Source of the DNA: Sphingobium sp. HWE2-09
Lineage (GTDB): Bacteria; Pseudomonadota; Alphaproteobacteria; Sphingomonadales; Sphingomonadaceae
Reading direction: 5' to 3'
NCBI RefSeq assembly: GCF_035989265.1
Contig: NZ_JAYKZX010000001.1
Span: forward strand, 727,501 to 791,500
Length of the DNA stretch: 64,000 nucleotides
Shown here: positions 17,583-27,587 of the stretch, piece by piece
Numbering within the stretch: the first letter of the stretch is position 1
How the letters are laid out: each line of letters starts with the position of its first letter
Position numbers and translations under genes: made by a program
Notes under the pieces: model-generated
Databases searched by the model: none
What the model saw: the letters and a program-made list of their open reading frames with translations, nothing else
Told to the model about the DNA's origin: nothing

Positions 17583-18641
17583 ATGACCATCACCCAATCC
17601 CCCGTCCTATGGATGCGCGGCGGCACCTCCAAGGGCGGCTACTTCCTCGCCGAAGACCTGCCCACCGACACCGCCGCCCGCGACGCCTTCCTGCTGCGCG
17701 TCATGGGCTCCCCCGACCCGCGCCAGATCGACGGCATGGGCGGCGCCGATCCGCTGACCAGCAAGGTCGCAGTCGTGAAGAAATCAACACGCGATGACGT
17801 CGATATCGACTATCTCTTCCTCCAGGTTTTCGTGGATCAGGCGATTGTCAGCGACGCGCAAAATTGCGGCAATATCCTCGCCGGCATCGGCCCCTTCGCC
17901 ATCGAACGCGGCCTCGTCTCCGCGCAACCGCAAGAAACTCGCGTCGCCATCTTCATGGAAAATACCGGGCAGATCGCCATCGCCACGGTGCAGACGCCCG
18001 ACGGCAAAGTCCGCTATGACGGCGACGCAAAGATCGACGGCGTCCCCGGCTCTGCTGCCCCCATCCCGCTGGAATTTCGCGACACCGCTGGGTCGTCCTG
18101 CGGCGCGCTCCTCCCCACTGGCAACGCCTTTGACGAAGTGGAGGGCGTGCGCGTCACCCTGATCGACAATGGCATGCCCTGCGTCGTCATGAAGGCGCAG
18201 GATGTCGGCATCACCGGCTATGAGGATCGCGACACGCTCGACAAGGATAGCGACCTTAAAGCGCGCATCGAGAAAATCCGCCTCGCCGTGGGCGAGCGCA
18301 TGAACCTGGGCGACGTCAAGGACAAGTCGGTGCCCAAGATGATGCTGGTTGCCCCGCCCCGCAATGGCGGCGCGGTCACGGTGCGCAGTTTCATCCCCCA
18401 TCGCGCCCATGCGTCTATTGGCGTATTGGGCGCGGTCAGCGTCGCCACCGCCTGCCTGATCGAAGGCTCCCCCGCTTTCGAAGTTGCCGCGATCCCCACA
18501 GGCAATCGCAAGACGCTCTCGGTCGAACATCCCACCGGCGAAACCACCTGCGTCATGGAACTGGACGACAGCGGCACCGTCACCAGCGCCGCCATGCTCC
18601 GCACCGCGCGCAAGCTGATGGACGGCATCGTCTTCGCCTAA
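17583..18641 (+). CDS. ligU: 4-oxalomesaconate tautomerase
   Basis: PrpF/diaminopimelate-epimerase-fold isomerase of 352 residues. LigU shifts the double bond of the 4-oxalomesaconate product of LigI so that LigJ can hydrate it. Seen: MRGGTSKGGYF at residues 11-21, DPLTSKVAVVKKS with Lys66, and the Cys95 region AQNCGNILAGIGPFAIE, both typical of the catalytic Lys and Cys of LigU; near the C-terminus is EHPTGETTCVMELDDSG. The position between ligK and ligI is the same as in other sphingomonad clusters. The start at 17583 follows the repeat and GGAGTTTCC. Confidence 0.93.
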   Translation: MTITQSPVLWMRGGTSKGGYFLAEDLPTDTAARDAFLLRVMGSPDPRQIDGMGGADPLTSKVAVVKKSTRDDVDIDYLFLQVFVDQAIVSDAQNCGNILAGIGPFAIERGLVSAQPQETRVAIFMENTGQIAIATVQTPDGKVRYDGDAKIDGVPGSAAPIPLEFRDTAGSSCGALLPTGNAFDEVEGVRVTLIDNGMPCVVMKAQDVGITGYEDRDTLDKDSDLKARIEKIRLAVGERMNLGDVKDKSVPKMMLVAPPRNGGAVTVRSFIPHRAHASIGVLGAVSVATACLIEGSPAFEVAAIPTGNRKTLSVEHPTGETTCVMELDDSGTVTSAAMLRTARKLMDGIVFA

Positions 18642-18654
18642 ACCTCCATCTGAA

Positions 18655-18728
18655 CCGTTCGGGCTGAGCCTGTCGAAGCCCGCACTTTCCTGACGAGACA
18701 AGCCCATCGGTATGTTCCGGGCGAACGG
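18655..18728. repeat. dispersed sphingomonad-type inverted repeat
   Basis: CCGTTCGGGCTGAGCCTGTC followed by GAAGCCC at 18655-18681, with an outer CGAACGG arm at 18722-18728, forms an imperfect inverted element in the ligU-ligI gap. GTTCGGGCTGAGCCTGTCGA-type units are common in sphingomonad genomes (from memory). A related fragment (CGTTCGCTTCGAGCGTAGTC) occurs at 44639-44660. Confidence 0.45.
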
Positions 18729-18736
18729 AGTTTTGA

Positions 18737-19612
<876 letters not shown>

Positions 19613-19707
19613 GTCATTGATAATAAATGCGGAATACGGCGTTTCGGTCGCTATATTTTCGCTACAACTGTCCAACTCCTTGTCGCATAACGACCTGCGA
19701 AATGTCC

Positions 19708-19747
19708 CATGGCCCCCTCCCCCTCAAGGGAGAGGTTGGGTGGGGGT
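19708..19747. repeat. CCCTC-AAGGG intergenic element
   Basis: CCCCCTCCCCCTCAAGGGAG followed by AGGTTGGGTGGGGGT, in the convergent gap between ligI and the transporter gene. The sequence has the form of a dispersed GC-skewed repeat or weak bidirectional terminator hairpin. The CTTTCAAGGGAGGGTTG segment near 11934-11949 is similar. Evidence is limited to this internal similarity. Confidence 0.3.
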
Positions 19748-19790
19748 GTACCATGCCCATAACAGACGCTCACCTCCCCAATCTCCAACA

Positions 19791-21461
19791 TCAATCGTCA
19801 ATATTCCGCCGAAACGTCTCCGGCAAAAACAACAGCCCCACGACCACCGTCGCCGCCGCGATCACGACCGGATACCAAAGGCCATAATAGATATCCCCGG
19901 TCGCCGCGACCATCGCAAAGGCCGTCGTTGGCAGGAACCCGCCGAACCAGCCATTGCCGATATGATAGGGCAGCGACATCGACGTATAGCGGATGCGACT
20001 GGGGAACAATTCCACCAGCATCGCCGCGATCGGCCCATAGACCATCGTCACCAGCATCGCGAGCGCCCACAGGATCGCCACCACCGCAACCTTGTCGATC
20101 TGCGCGCCGTCCGCCTTGGCCGGATAGCCCGCCTCTGCCAACCCCGTCTTCAACCGCCCCTGAAACGCAGCGATCGCCGCCGCTTTCTCCACTCCTGCCA
20201 GCGTCTTGGGATCGGGCACGACAAAGCTGGCAATGCCGACCTTTACCACCGCCGGAGCGCCCATAGGCGCCTCGACATTGGCATAGCTGATGCCGGTCTT
20301 GGCCATATAGGCCTTGGCGATATCGCAACTTGATCCATCGAACTTGTTCTTGCCCACCGGATCGAACTGGAACGAACATTGCGCCTGATCGACCAGGATC
20401 GTCACCGGCGCGGACGCCTGTGCCGCCGCCAGTGCCGGGTTGGCCGCCGTCGTCAGCGCGCCGAACAGCGGGAAGTAAGTGATCGCCGCCAGCGCGCACC
20501 CGCCCAGTATGATCGGCTTGCGCCCGATCTTGTCGCTGAGCCACCCAAAGACGACAAAGAACGGCGTCGCCAGCGCCAGCGCGATGGCGATCAGGATATT
20601 CGCCGTCGCCCCATCCACCCGCAGCGTCTTTTCCAGGAAGAACAGCGCATAAAATTGCCCGGCATACCACACAACCGCCTGCCCCATCACCGCCCCCAGC
20701 AACGCAATGATGACCCAGCGCAAATTGCCCCATTGCCCGAACGCCTCTGTCAGCGGCGCCTTGGACGTCGTCCCCTCATCCTTCATCTTTTGGAAGACCG
20801 GGCTTTCATTAAGCTGCAACCGGATCCACATCGACACGCCCAGCAGCAGGATCGAAATCAGGAAGGGCAAGCGCCATCCCCAGGCCGCAAACGCCGCCTC
20901 CCCCAGCGCGAAGCGAAAACCGATTACCACCAACAGCGCGGCAAACAGGCCGAAGGTCGCCGTCGTCTGAATCCAGCTGGTATACAGCCCGCGCTTCCCC
21001 TCCGGCGCATGTTCCGCGACATAGGTCGCCGCCCCGCCATATTCGCCGCCCAGCGCCAGCCCCTGCGCCAAACGCATGATCAGCAGGATGATCGGCGCCG
21101 CCACCCCGATGCTGGAATAGCTTGGCAACAGCCCGACCGCGAAGGTCGACAGGCCCATAATCCCCATCGTGACCAGAAACGTATTCTTCCGTCCGACCAG
21201 ATCACCGATCCGTCCGAACACCAGCGCCCCGAACGGCCGTACGGCAAAGCCCGCCGCGAACGCCGCCAGCGCGAAGATGAAACCCGTCGTCTCGTTCACG
21301 CCCGAAAAGAATTGCGCGCTGATGTAGGTCGCCAGCAGCCCATAGAGATAGAAATCATACCATTCGAATACCGTCCCCAATGAGGACGCGGCGATCACCA
21401 GTTTTTCATTCTGGCCTGCGACCGGTTGCCCCGCCCGCCCATCGTCAACGCTGCCCGCCAT
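19791..21461 (-). CDS. MFS metabolite:H+ symporter, PcaT-like protocatechuate transporter candidate
   Basis: 556 residues with about 12 membrane segments. The MHS-type motifs are SSLGTVFEWYDFYLYGLLA in TM1, GRIGDLVGRKNTFL after TM2, and RLAQGLALGGEYGGAATYVAEHAP in TM4. An unusual loop of about 110 residues between two late TM segments holds two Cys (QAQCSFQF and GSSCDIAK) and would lie in the periplasm. The ATG at 21461 has GGGGAG 9 nt upstream; a longer frame to 21647 is not supported. It is convergent with ligI at the end of the lig block; in Sphingobium SYK-6 an MFS protein called PcaT imports protocatechuate, and this gene is a good candidate for that role (inference). Confidence 0.85.
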   Translation of the reverse strand: MAGSVDDGRAGQPVAGQNEKLVIAASSLGTVFEWYDFYLYGLLATYISAQFFSGVNETTGFIFALAAFAAGFAVRPFGALVFGRIGDLVGRKNTFLVTMGIMGLSTFAVGLLPSYSSIGVAAPIILLIMRLAQGLALGGEYGGAATYVAEHAPEGKRGLYTSWIQTTATFGLFAALLVVIGFRFALGEAAFAAWGWRLPFLISILLLGVSMWIRLQLNESPVFQKMKDEGTTSKAPLTEAFGQWGNLRWVIIALLGAVMGQAVVWYAGQFYALFFLEKTLRVDGATANILIAIALALATPFFVVFGWLSDKIGRKPIILGGCALAAITYFPLFGALTTAANPALAAAQASAPVTILVDQAQCSFQFDPVGKNKFDGSSCDIAKAYMAKTGISYANVEAPMGAPAVVKVGIASFVVPDPKTLAGVEKAAAIAAFQGRLKTGLAEAGYPAKADGAQIDKVAVVAILWALAMLVTMVYGPIAAMLVELFPSRIRYTSMSLPYHIGNGWFGGFLPTTAFAMVAATGDIYYGLWYPVVIAAATVVVGLLFLPETFRRNIDD

Positions 21462-21886
21462 GCGCCCCATCTCCCCTATCCTGTCTGGCGTCGATCGCGC
21501 TGGACCTTCCAGCGGCAAAACCGCTTCCATCGTCCTGGCGAACATGGCGAGATTCGACGCGCAGGTCGAGGTCAGGATATTTGAAGGCTGAATTGGAAAC
21601 GACCCCCCGGCAGTCGCACCAACCGCGGAAGCCGCAAGCCACGCCATGCTTTGCCATCAACCCGCTTGATCACGCTCAGCGTATGCGACGCCATGATAGG
21701 CATCGGCAAGTTCAACGCAATTCGAAATGGTGGGCTTTTATAGGCCCCACAAGACGTGTAGGAACAGGCTTTCTATAGTATCTTTATAGTTTATTACACG
21801 GATATATCTATCTGTTTTAATTACATATATTTCACGCACTAATATAATATAAACTTACCCAATATCGCAGTTAGGAGCGCTAGCGA
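21462..21886. other. 425-bp gene-free stretch with AT-rich segment
   Basis: No convincing gene. From about 21770 to 21870 the DNA becomes strikingly AT-rich (runs such as TATAGTTTATTACACGGATA and ACTAATATAATATAAAC) in an otherwise GC-rich window, marking the change from the catabolic block to the replicon block. A candidate promoter for the next gene is TTACAT at 21821-21826 and TATAAT at 21843-21848 (16-bp spacer). It could equally be a DNA unwinding element. Confidence 0.5.
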
Positions 21887-22878
21887 ATGGATGATCTCGC
21901 GCTAATATCCGCTTACGCTGATGCCCAATCCGCGCTCGCCCGGATCGAGGAACGACGGCGCTTAAGTCCCGTACGCCGCCCTTGGAAGATACGATGCTTC
22001 ATTGCGGAGCGCCAGGCGCTGGCATGGATCGACGCGACATCGGTCGATGCCAGCGCTTTCACGATCGATGGCCGCGGCAGCATCGGCGGCGCGTCCTTTG
22101 ATCTCACGCATTGGCGACAAGCCGTCGGCGCGCCCGTGACGCTCGATATCCTTCGCACAAACCCAAATGGATTGCTGGACTGGTTGGGGGTGAATGACGC
22201 ACCCGCGTCGACAAGCCCCTGGGCCACTCCCGGCCTGCCGCGCGCGGATGTCCAACATAATGTGGAACAGTGGCAGGCGGACGCCGCAATCCTCCCCCCT
22301 CCCCTCCCCTATTACAAGGCGCGCAGCTGGCGCTCGCATGGCGACGACGGTCCCCGATCGGGCGGGGAGATGGCGTGGCCAGCTTCCTAATCGGTGATCG
22401 TTTTGGCCCGGGTCGATGGGATGCATCGTTTGGCGGGTTGGTTGCCTTCGGCTTCCAGTCCAGTGGCGCCGCCTGGAAGATCGCTGAAGAACCACAGTTT
22501 GGCCTGATATGGCTTCAGGCGATCGCTCTGGGCGCACGTGATCATCTCGATCAGGAACTTAGGCTCAGAGCTTTTGCGGACCGCGCCGCTGCCCATATAG
22601 CCGCCCGGCGTCGGCCAGGCCGTTTAAAGGACGTCATTATGATGGCGATGGCGCACCCCTATATCACCAGCAGATCGGTCGCCGATCGCTTGGGCCTGAC
22701 CTCAGCCGGGGCGATCAAACTTCTGAGCATTGCCGCTGATATCGGCCTGCTGATCGAACGTTCAGGGCAAAGCAGCTATCGCACTTATGCCATACCCGTC
22801 AGTCATGACATTCGCGCGGCACCATCTCCCCGACTTTTCGATGACCCAGAAACTTCGGATTTTTGGCACGACGACTAA
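21887..22878 (+). pseudogene. DUF1612/helix-turn-helix family protein, frameshifted
   Basis: Two overlapping reading frames make one protein. The first part (21887-about 22310; MDDLALISAYADAQSALARI, later FDLTHWRQAVGAPVTLDIL) continues in the -1 frame as LLQGAQLALAWRRRSPIGRG and on to a C-terminal winged-HTH-like region (ITSRSVADRLGLTSAGAIKLLSIAADIGLL). The shift falls in the C-rich tract at 22293-22312; adding one C would give an uninterrupted 330-residue protein. The layout matches DUF1612/HTH proteins that I recall from alphaproteobacterial plasmids, so a replicon-linked DNA-binding role is likely. The break may be a real mutation or a sequencing error. Confidence 0.7.
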
Positions 22879-23624
22879 AAAAGTGGAGCCGCCAGCTGGC
22901 TTATGACGGGCATCTGACGGCATTTTGGAGCCAAGCTATGCAACGCCGGGCAACGCTCTGTAGCAGGCCTTCAAAGGCCTTTCTGAGGCTTTCGCCTTTT
23001 GTTCCGCAACCAGGCTATGCGTTATCTCGACGCTGTCGCGCTTTCTTGGATCTGCACCGGTCCATACTACGCTGCTTCAATCGCAATCACGGGCTTTCAA
23101 TCATAGGTCGAAGGGGCAGTGGTTGTGCCAAATACTTATAAGGCCCGTAACGCTTTTGCACCAACCCAGGCATATCCAAAAACACGACGGTATCTATTGA
23201 GGCGATCCGCGTCCGCTCGCTGTTTGCCCTACGAATATGAAATCGCGCCAGATAGTAGCTACGGCCGCATGCTATCCAATTGAGCCAGCACCTAGTTGCC
23301 TTGGAAAATCTTACGGCGGTCAAAGGTAAAGGGCGACAGGAAAGCAGCAAGCAGGCTGGCGGTAGGATATGATCAGGCGAGTCGTCATTAGCGACAACGT
23401 TTCAGCGACGAATGATTCCATCGTGTTTTCAGAATTGTGCCTGACTGATGGCACCGATGTCCATTATCCGGCACATCTGCTCTGTCGCCAAAACAGGGTT
23501 ACGGCAGATGCACGCTTTTCCTGGCTATATCGCGACATCCATCACAGATCGCCTATCGCCATAACGTTTTTACTGCGATCACATAGTCCATCGCAGATGA
23601 TTCCGAAAACACGTCCCGACTGCT
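22879..23624. other. 746-bp region without a supportable gene
   Basis: Lies downstream of repA and downstream of the DUF1612/HTH gene (convergent). Only short frames with no plausible composition occur on either strand. GC content is visibly lower than in the catabolic blocks. I see no iteron array; scattered short near-palindromes are present (CAGGCCTTCAAAGGCCTTTCTG near 22970, written as CAGGCCTT/AAGGCCTT arms), and the latter could terminate transcription coming from the left. It may be decayed DNA or part of the replication origin. Confidence 0.5.
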
Positions 23625-24881
23625 TTACGGTCGCAGACGATATTTGTTGCGACGATGATGTTCCTTCACGAACCCGTAAAAGCGCTTGGAATAGTTGCGC
23701 GGCAGTTCGTGGGGATTAGCACCTAAAAAGGCATCGAACCGGCGCAGAAGCTCGTCATAGTCCCAACCCGGAAAATCACTTCGAATAGCGGCATGAACAT
23801 CGGCGTCCAGTATTTCGCCAGCACGAACCGATGCCTTTTGCGTCGAACGCGCTTTGCTGTTGTCCGCTCCCGGGCTCCGCAACCCGCCAGCGGCCTGGGC
23901 GATCAATTTCAAAGCATCGCGCGGGTCGACCAATTGCTCGGCATCATCCTGCAGCAAACCATCGGTAGGGTAGGGGAGGGTAGTCGGCCGGGCACGTCGG
24001 ACCCGTTCCGCCATATGCTTGCGCATCACCATTCGCATCTTTGGCTTCGTGCTATCGGGATTGATCACGTCCAGGCTGATGTCGGGCAGTTCGTTCAGCC
24101 GGGCAAGGTCCAGCAGCTTGCGCTTGAACACCGGGTAGCTGCTTTCGCTACCGCTCTTCTGGTGCAACGTTTCGAACCCTATCGTGAAACCTTCCGCGCC
24201 ATTACCGCCCGCATGTTTGCGCGACGCGCGGTACAGCCATTTGCCAAGGCCGCTGGTAATCTCGAAATAAAGCGGTGAGATCGCGAGCACGTTGCGCTTG
24301 TCCATCACTCCATCGAAGAACCATTTGGACAGCGTGATTTCCATCCCCAACGATCGCTGCGTTCGTTCATCGACCAGATGGGTATAGCTGTCGATCCAGG
24401 AAAAGGTGGTTTCCCAACTCTTGGTATTGGCGCGAATATTGGTCTTGATCGTGGTCGCCTGCAACCGATCCAGCGCGCTCACCAATCGCTCATAAGCGCG
24501 GCCACTCGTGCCCCAGCAGATACGCTTGAGCAAATCACCAGGCTGCAGTCGAATGACGGGGGAGAGGTCATTCAATCCACGCTCGCGCAGTTCATTCAGG
24601 TGCGACGCCAGGTAGATCATGATATCCGCATCCCATATCGTCGCCATCCCATAAGTCGGGTTGGCGGAGACATGGACGGTCACGGACTTGTCGGGACTGA
24701 CATAATCGATCGGCTTCATCCGCTTGCGTTTCGACAGGCTGAAGAAGGGCCGCTGCATCGTCTCCTGATAGTCGCGCAGCGAAATGTCGCTGAAGTCGGG
24801 CAGAGTGAAGAACATTTCGAACTGGACCTTGCGCTCTTTCAGCGCCGTCTTAAGTTCGCTCTCATTCCCCACCTGCGTCAT
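23625..24881 (-). CDS. repA: plasmid replication initiator, RPA family
   Basis: 418 residues resembling the replication initiator protein A (RPA) family typical of sphingomonad and other alphaproteobacterial plasmids. Diagnostic stretches are FEMFFTLPDFSDISLRDYQE, PFFSLSKRKRMKPIDYVSPD, VSANPTYGMATIWDADIMIY and the winged-helix part SPVIRLQPGDLLKRICWGTS, with RLQATTIKTNI and GKWLYRASRKHAGG after it. The basic C-terminus (RNYSKRFYGFVKEHHRRNKY) would contact DNA. The ATG at 24881 begins MTQVGNESELK. It is downstream of parA-parB on the same strand with a 78-bp gap. Its presence means this DNA carries the replication region of a plasmid, megaplasmid or chromid. Confidence 0.92.
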   Translation of the reverse strand: MTQVGNESELKTALKERKVQFEMFFTLPDFSDISLRDYQETMQRPFFSLSKRKRMKPIDYVSPDKSVTVHVSANPTYGMATIWDADIMIYLASHLNELRERGLNDLSPVIRLQPGDLLKRICWGTSGRAYERLVSALDRLQATTIKTNIRANTKSWETTFSWIDSYTHLVDERTQRSLGMEITLSKWFFDGVMDKRNVLAISPLYFEITSGLGKWLYRASRKHAGGNGAEGFTIGFETLHQKSGSESSYPVFKRKLLDLARLNELPDISLDVINPDSTKPKMRMVMRKHMAERVRRARPTTLPYPTDGLLQDDAEQLVDPRDALKLIAQAAGGLRSPGADNSKARSTQKASVRAGEILDADVHAAIRSDFPGWDYDELLRRFDAFLGANPHELPRNYSKRFYGFVKEHHRRNKYRLRP

Positions 24882-24959
24882 CCGCTTCCCGTTGTCCCCC
24901 CGGGGGAAAATAGATATAACCTTCTGAAATATAAGAATAATCCTTACATTTTCAGCTTT

Positions 24960-25973
24960 TCACTTCCGCTTGCCGCCTCTGATCCGCGCCGCTTCGATCA
25001 CCGGCCGCAACGCATCCAAAATCGCATCGGTCGACAGGTCCGACGGCGTCAGCGACAGCGTCAATATCTTCTGCTGGTCCTTGATGACCTCGCCAATCGC
25101 CTTGCCATTCCCGCCCGCAATCGACGTCTTTTGCACGCGCCCCCGCGCGGTCATCGCCTTGAGCAGGCGTCCCATGACTTCCGCGCCCGCGATCGGCTGC
25201 TCATCGCCCGAACGGCGGAAACTCTGCTCGGACGCGATCTGGTCGGCCGCCGTTTCCAGCTTGGCTCGGCTCGCCGGATCGCGCAGCAACGGCAATAGCT
25301 TCTCGCCATATTTCGCCTGGAGATCCATCGGCGAGTGAAAGGCGCTCACTAGGAAGGGCGGGATGTCGGTCAGCGCGATGTAACGCGCCAATTGCGACTT
25401 GGATATTTTCAGCCGCTCGGCCATCCGTAATTGGACGCCGCCATAGAATTTATCGACCGCCGCCTTGTAATTGATACCACGTTCCAGGTCGGAAATATCC
25501 TCCCGTTCGCGATTCTCGATATCGGCCAGACGGAACGCAGCCTCATCGTCCAGATCCTCGATGATCGCGATCAGGTCGATGTCGGGATAATGATTGCCGT
25601 TGAGCCAACTGATCGCCCAGTGCCGCCGCGTTCCCGTCACCAGTTCATAGGGCAGGGGGCCGTTGGGCGTGCGCCGCACCACGGCGGGAATGCGATTGCC
25701 ACCTTCCGCCAGGATGGAATTGATCAGGCTGCGCAGCCGATATTCGTCCAGCAGGGAATAATCGCGCGCATTGCCCGGCCACACCGAACATTCCGCCGGC
25801 TTCAACCGAATGGTCGGCCGCTTCACGATCCGCGCCGCTTCGCCAAAGGCTTCCAACCGCTTGTTGGTGAAATTGACGCGCCCGCTCGTATCGGTCGTTG
25901 CGGCGGCCGGCGGCGGCGCCGGTTCGTTCGCGACGGCAGCCAGCGCCTCGCTGATCAGGGACCGGCGGCTCAT
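24960..25973 (-). CDS. parB: ParB-family partition protein
   Basis: 337 residues. The N-terminal ParB/Sulfiredoxin-like region contains IKLKPAE-type sequence (TIRLKPAECSVWPGNARDYS), then LINSILAEGGNRIPAVVRR and LVTGTRRHWAISWLNG; the central helix-turn-helix is MAERLKISKSQLARYIALTDIPP. It binds the centromere-like parS site and loads onto DNA to direct segregation with ParA. The ATG at 25973 (MSRRSLISEAL) overlaps the parA stop (ATGA), so the pair is translationally coupled; the longer frame to 26081 overlaps parA and is rejected. Confidence 0.92.
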   Translation of the reverse strand: MSRRSLISEALAAVANEPAPPPAAATTDTSGRVNFTNKRLEAFGEAARIVKRPTIRLKPAECSVWPGNARDYSLLDEYRLRSLINSILAEGGNRIPAVVRRTPNGPLPYELVTGTRRHWAISWLNGNHYPDIDLIAIIEDLDDEAAFRLADIENREREDISDLERGINYKAAVDKFYGGVQLRMAERLKISKSQLARYIALTDIPPFLVSAFHSPMDLQAKYGEKLLPLLRDPASRAKLETAADQIASEQSFRRSGDEQPIAGAEVMGRLLKAMTARGRVQKTSIAGGNGKAIGEVIKDQQKILTLSLTPSDLSTDAILDALRPVIEAARIRGGKRK

Positions 25974-27163
25974 GCCGCGACACTCACGCTGGCGTCGGCA
26001 CCGGTCAGGCTGGTCGAGGGCCATTGCTGGCGGATCTGCTGCTCGACCTCGCCGAACACCGCGTCGAGATTGTCGCGGCACCGCGTATAGGTTTGGTGCG
26101 AGGCCGATGGCTTGGATTCATAGATGGATCGAAACGCCTGCGTGGCATTCTTGATCTCCTCGGACGCCAGGATCGGTTGGCCCAACAGCAACCCGGCATA
26201 GGTGGCCTGCATGATCCGCCACATATCATTCTCGCCCGGCTTGCTCGGAGAAAAGGCGGAACACACCACGCGGATGAAGCCATAATTGACCGGCGTGCCA
26301 TTTTGTTCGAGAATTTCGATATTGTCCGCGATCGTATCCATGAAATGGATGGTCGACAGATAATCGAGCTGGCGCGCAGGCACCGGAATCAGCAATCCGG
26401 TCGCCGCGGCCATCACGTTCAATCCCAGGAAACCCATGGCTGGCGGAGGATCGAGCAGGATGACGTCGAAATCTTTGGCTACGCTGGCAATGCCGATGCG
26501 CAGCGCCTGCAAACTTTCGCGCACCGCCTGGCCGCCCTCACGCAATGTGGAGGTCAGATCCCATTCCGCATCCTGCAGGCCCAGGCTGGATGGCACGATC
26601 TTGATCGTCGGCCAGGGCGTATCACGGATCGTCTGGGCGAAATCGCTGAATGTGCTGCGTGGAGAGAGGAAGGATCCCAGCGTCTGGTCGTCATCGATCA
26701 GCGTTTCGGGCTGGATGTCGAACATGGTCGTGGTCGACGCCTGCGGATCGCAATCGATCACCAACACGCTATAGCCATGTAGCGCCAGATAATCGGCCAG
26801 ATGCTTGGTGATGGTGCTCTTGCCCACGCCACCCTTGAAATTCTGCACCGCCAGCACGACCGCATCTTCGTCGGGCTGTTTGCCGACCTGGATGCCCAGC
26901 GCTTCGCGAATCTGGGTCAGGTCTGCCAGCGTGTAATAGCGGCGGCCATTGGGCAGTTGCTTGGGCTGGGGCAGGCGGCCCTTGGCCTCGGCCTTCGCTA
27001 AGGCTTCGGGTGTCCGTCCGATCAGTTCGGCCGCCACGGTGGGACCAAAGGTCATATCCAACGTCTTGCGCGTGTCGGGACGGAACACGATCGTCTTGAT
27101 ATGATCGCGCATTTGCTGGCACGCGGTCGTGACATTGCGCAGAGTATTGACGGTAAACGACAT
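25970..27163 (-). CDS. parA: ParA-family partition ATPase with N-terminal HTH
   Basis: 397 residues. The N-terminal domain of about 100 residues contains a helix-turn-helix-like GPTVAAELIGRTPEALAKAE, followed by the deviant Walker A motif NFKGGVGKST (about residues 108-117), Walker A' region VLVIDCDPQASTTTMFD and Walker B DVILLDPPPAMGFLGL. This is the Ia-type ParA that both segregates the replicon and represses its own promoter. It is the first gene of parA-parB-repA on the minus strand; the likely control region is the spacer immediately upstream. Confidence 0.94.
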   Translation of the reverse strand: MSFTVNTLRNVTTACQQMRDHIKTIVFRPDTRKTLDMTFGPTVAAELIGRTPEALAKAEAKGRLPQPKQLPNGRRYYTLADLTQIREALGIQVGKQPDEDAVVLAVQNFKGGVGKSTITKHLADYLALHGYSVLVIDCDPQASTTTMFDIQPETLIDDDQTLGSFLSPRSTFSDFAQTIRDTPWPTIKIVPSSLGLQDAEWDLTSTLREGGQAVRESLQALRIGIASVAKDFDVILLDPPPAMGFLGLNVMAAATGLLIPVPARQLDYLSTIHFMDTIADNIEILEQNGTPVNYGFIRVVCSAFSPSKPGENDMWRIMQATYAGLLLGQPILASEEIKNATQAFRSIYESKPSASHQTYTRCRDNLDAVFGEVEQQIRQQWPSTSLTGADASVSVAA

Positions 27164-27587
27164 GGCGCCCCTCGAAACCGAATCACGACGATAAACTGGT
27201 TCGGGTTTAATGCGCCTATTTCACGCTCAAAGTCAAACCATGCTCACGATGGGGCTGCGGACACCTTTCCCGATCGCATGACTAACCCAAAACACAACCG
27301 GAGGATCGAAACGTGACGGAATGGCTGGACGCCCCCTGATAGCCCTTCAACCGCCAACCGATAGCTGCCCTGTGGGTGATCGTCGCTTTAGAGATTTTAT
27401 GGAGGGATTACAGAGATTACCGGTCCAAACTCGTGGCGAAACAGCACGAAACATCATGAGTCGCAGTGATGTCGGTCAAACTGATCCCACGTCCATCGCA
27501 ACTCGATAACACGGCCGCGCGATTCCGAAACCACGCCGGGCAGCAACCGATAACACGTCCCGGCACGCGGTCGCCGCCCGTTCGGCA
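27164..27587. other. parA upstream region, candidate operator/parS area
   Basis: A 424-bp stretch with no credible gene. Directly upstream of parA lies a loose inverted pair, AAACCGAA (27175-27182) and TTCGGGTTT (27200-27208), a candidate ParA autoregulatory operator. Further on, the decamer CGATAACACG occurs twice as a direct repeat at 27504-27513 and 27548-27557 (44-bp spacing), each followed by GC-rich DNA; this could be part of parS or of the replication origin. The function is not proven. Confidence 0.45.

Noticed and set aside
23268..23287. tRNA-like D-arm (GGCTCAATTGGATAGCATGC, read on the minus strand)
   Set aside because: The anticodon and T arms do not follow at the right distances and no acceptor stem can be paired, so it is not a tRNA gene.
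22863..23350. Short frames on both strands (92 and 87 codons) in the gene-free region
   Set aside because: No recognisable sequence, no ribosome site, atypical composition.
23369..23719. 116-codon plus-strand frame between the DUF1612 gene and repA
   Set aside because: Cys/Ser/Arg-rich translation with no motif, and it overlaps the end of repA on the other strand.
27321..27509. 62-codon frame upstream of parA
   Set aside because: No motif and no ribosome site; the area is better explained as a control/partition region.
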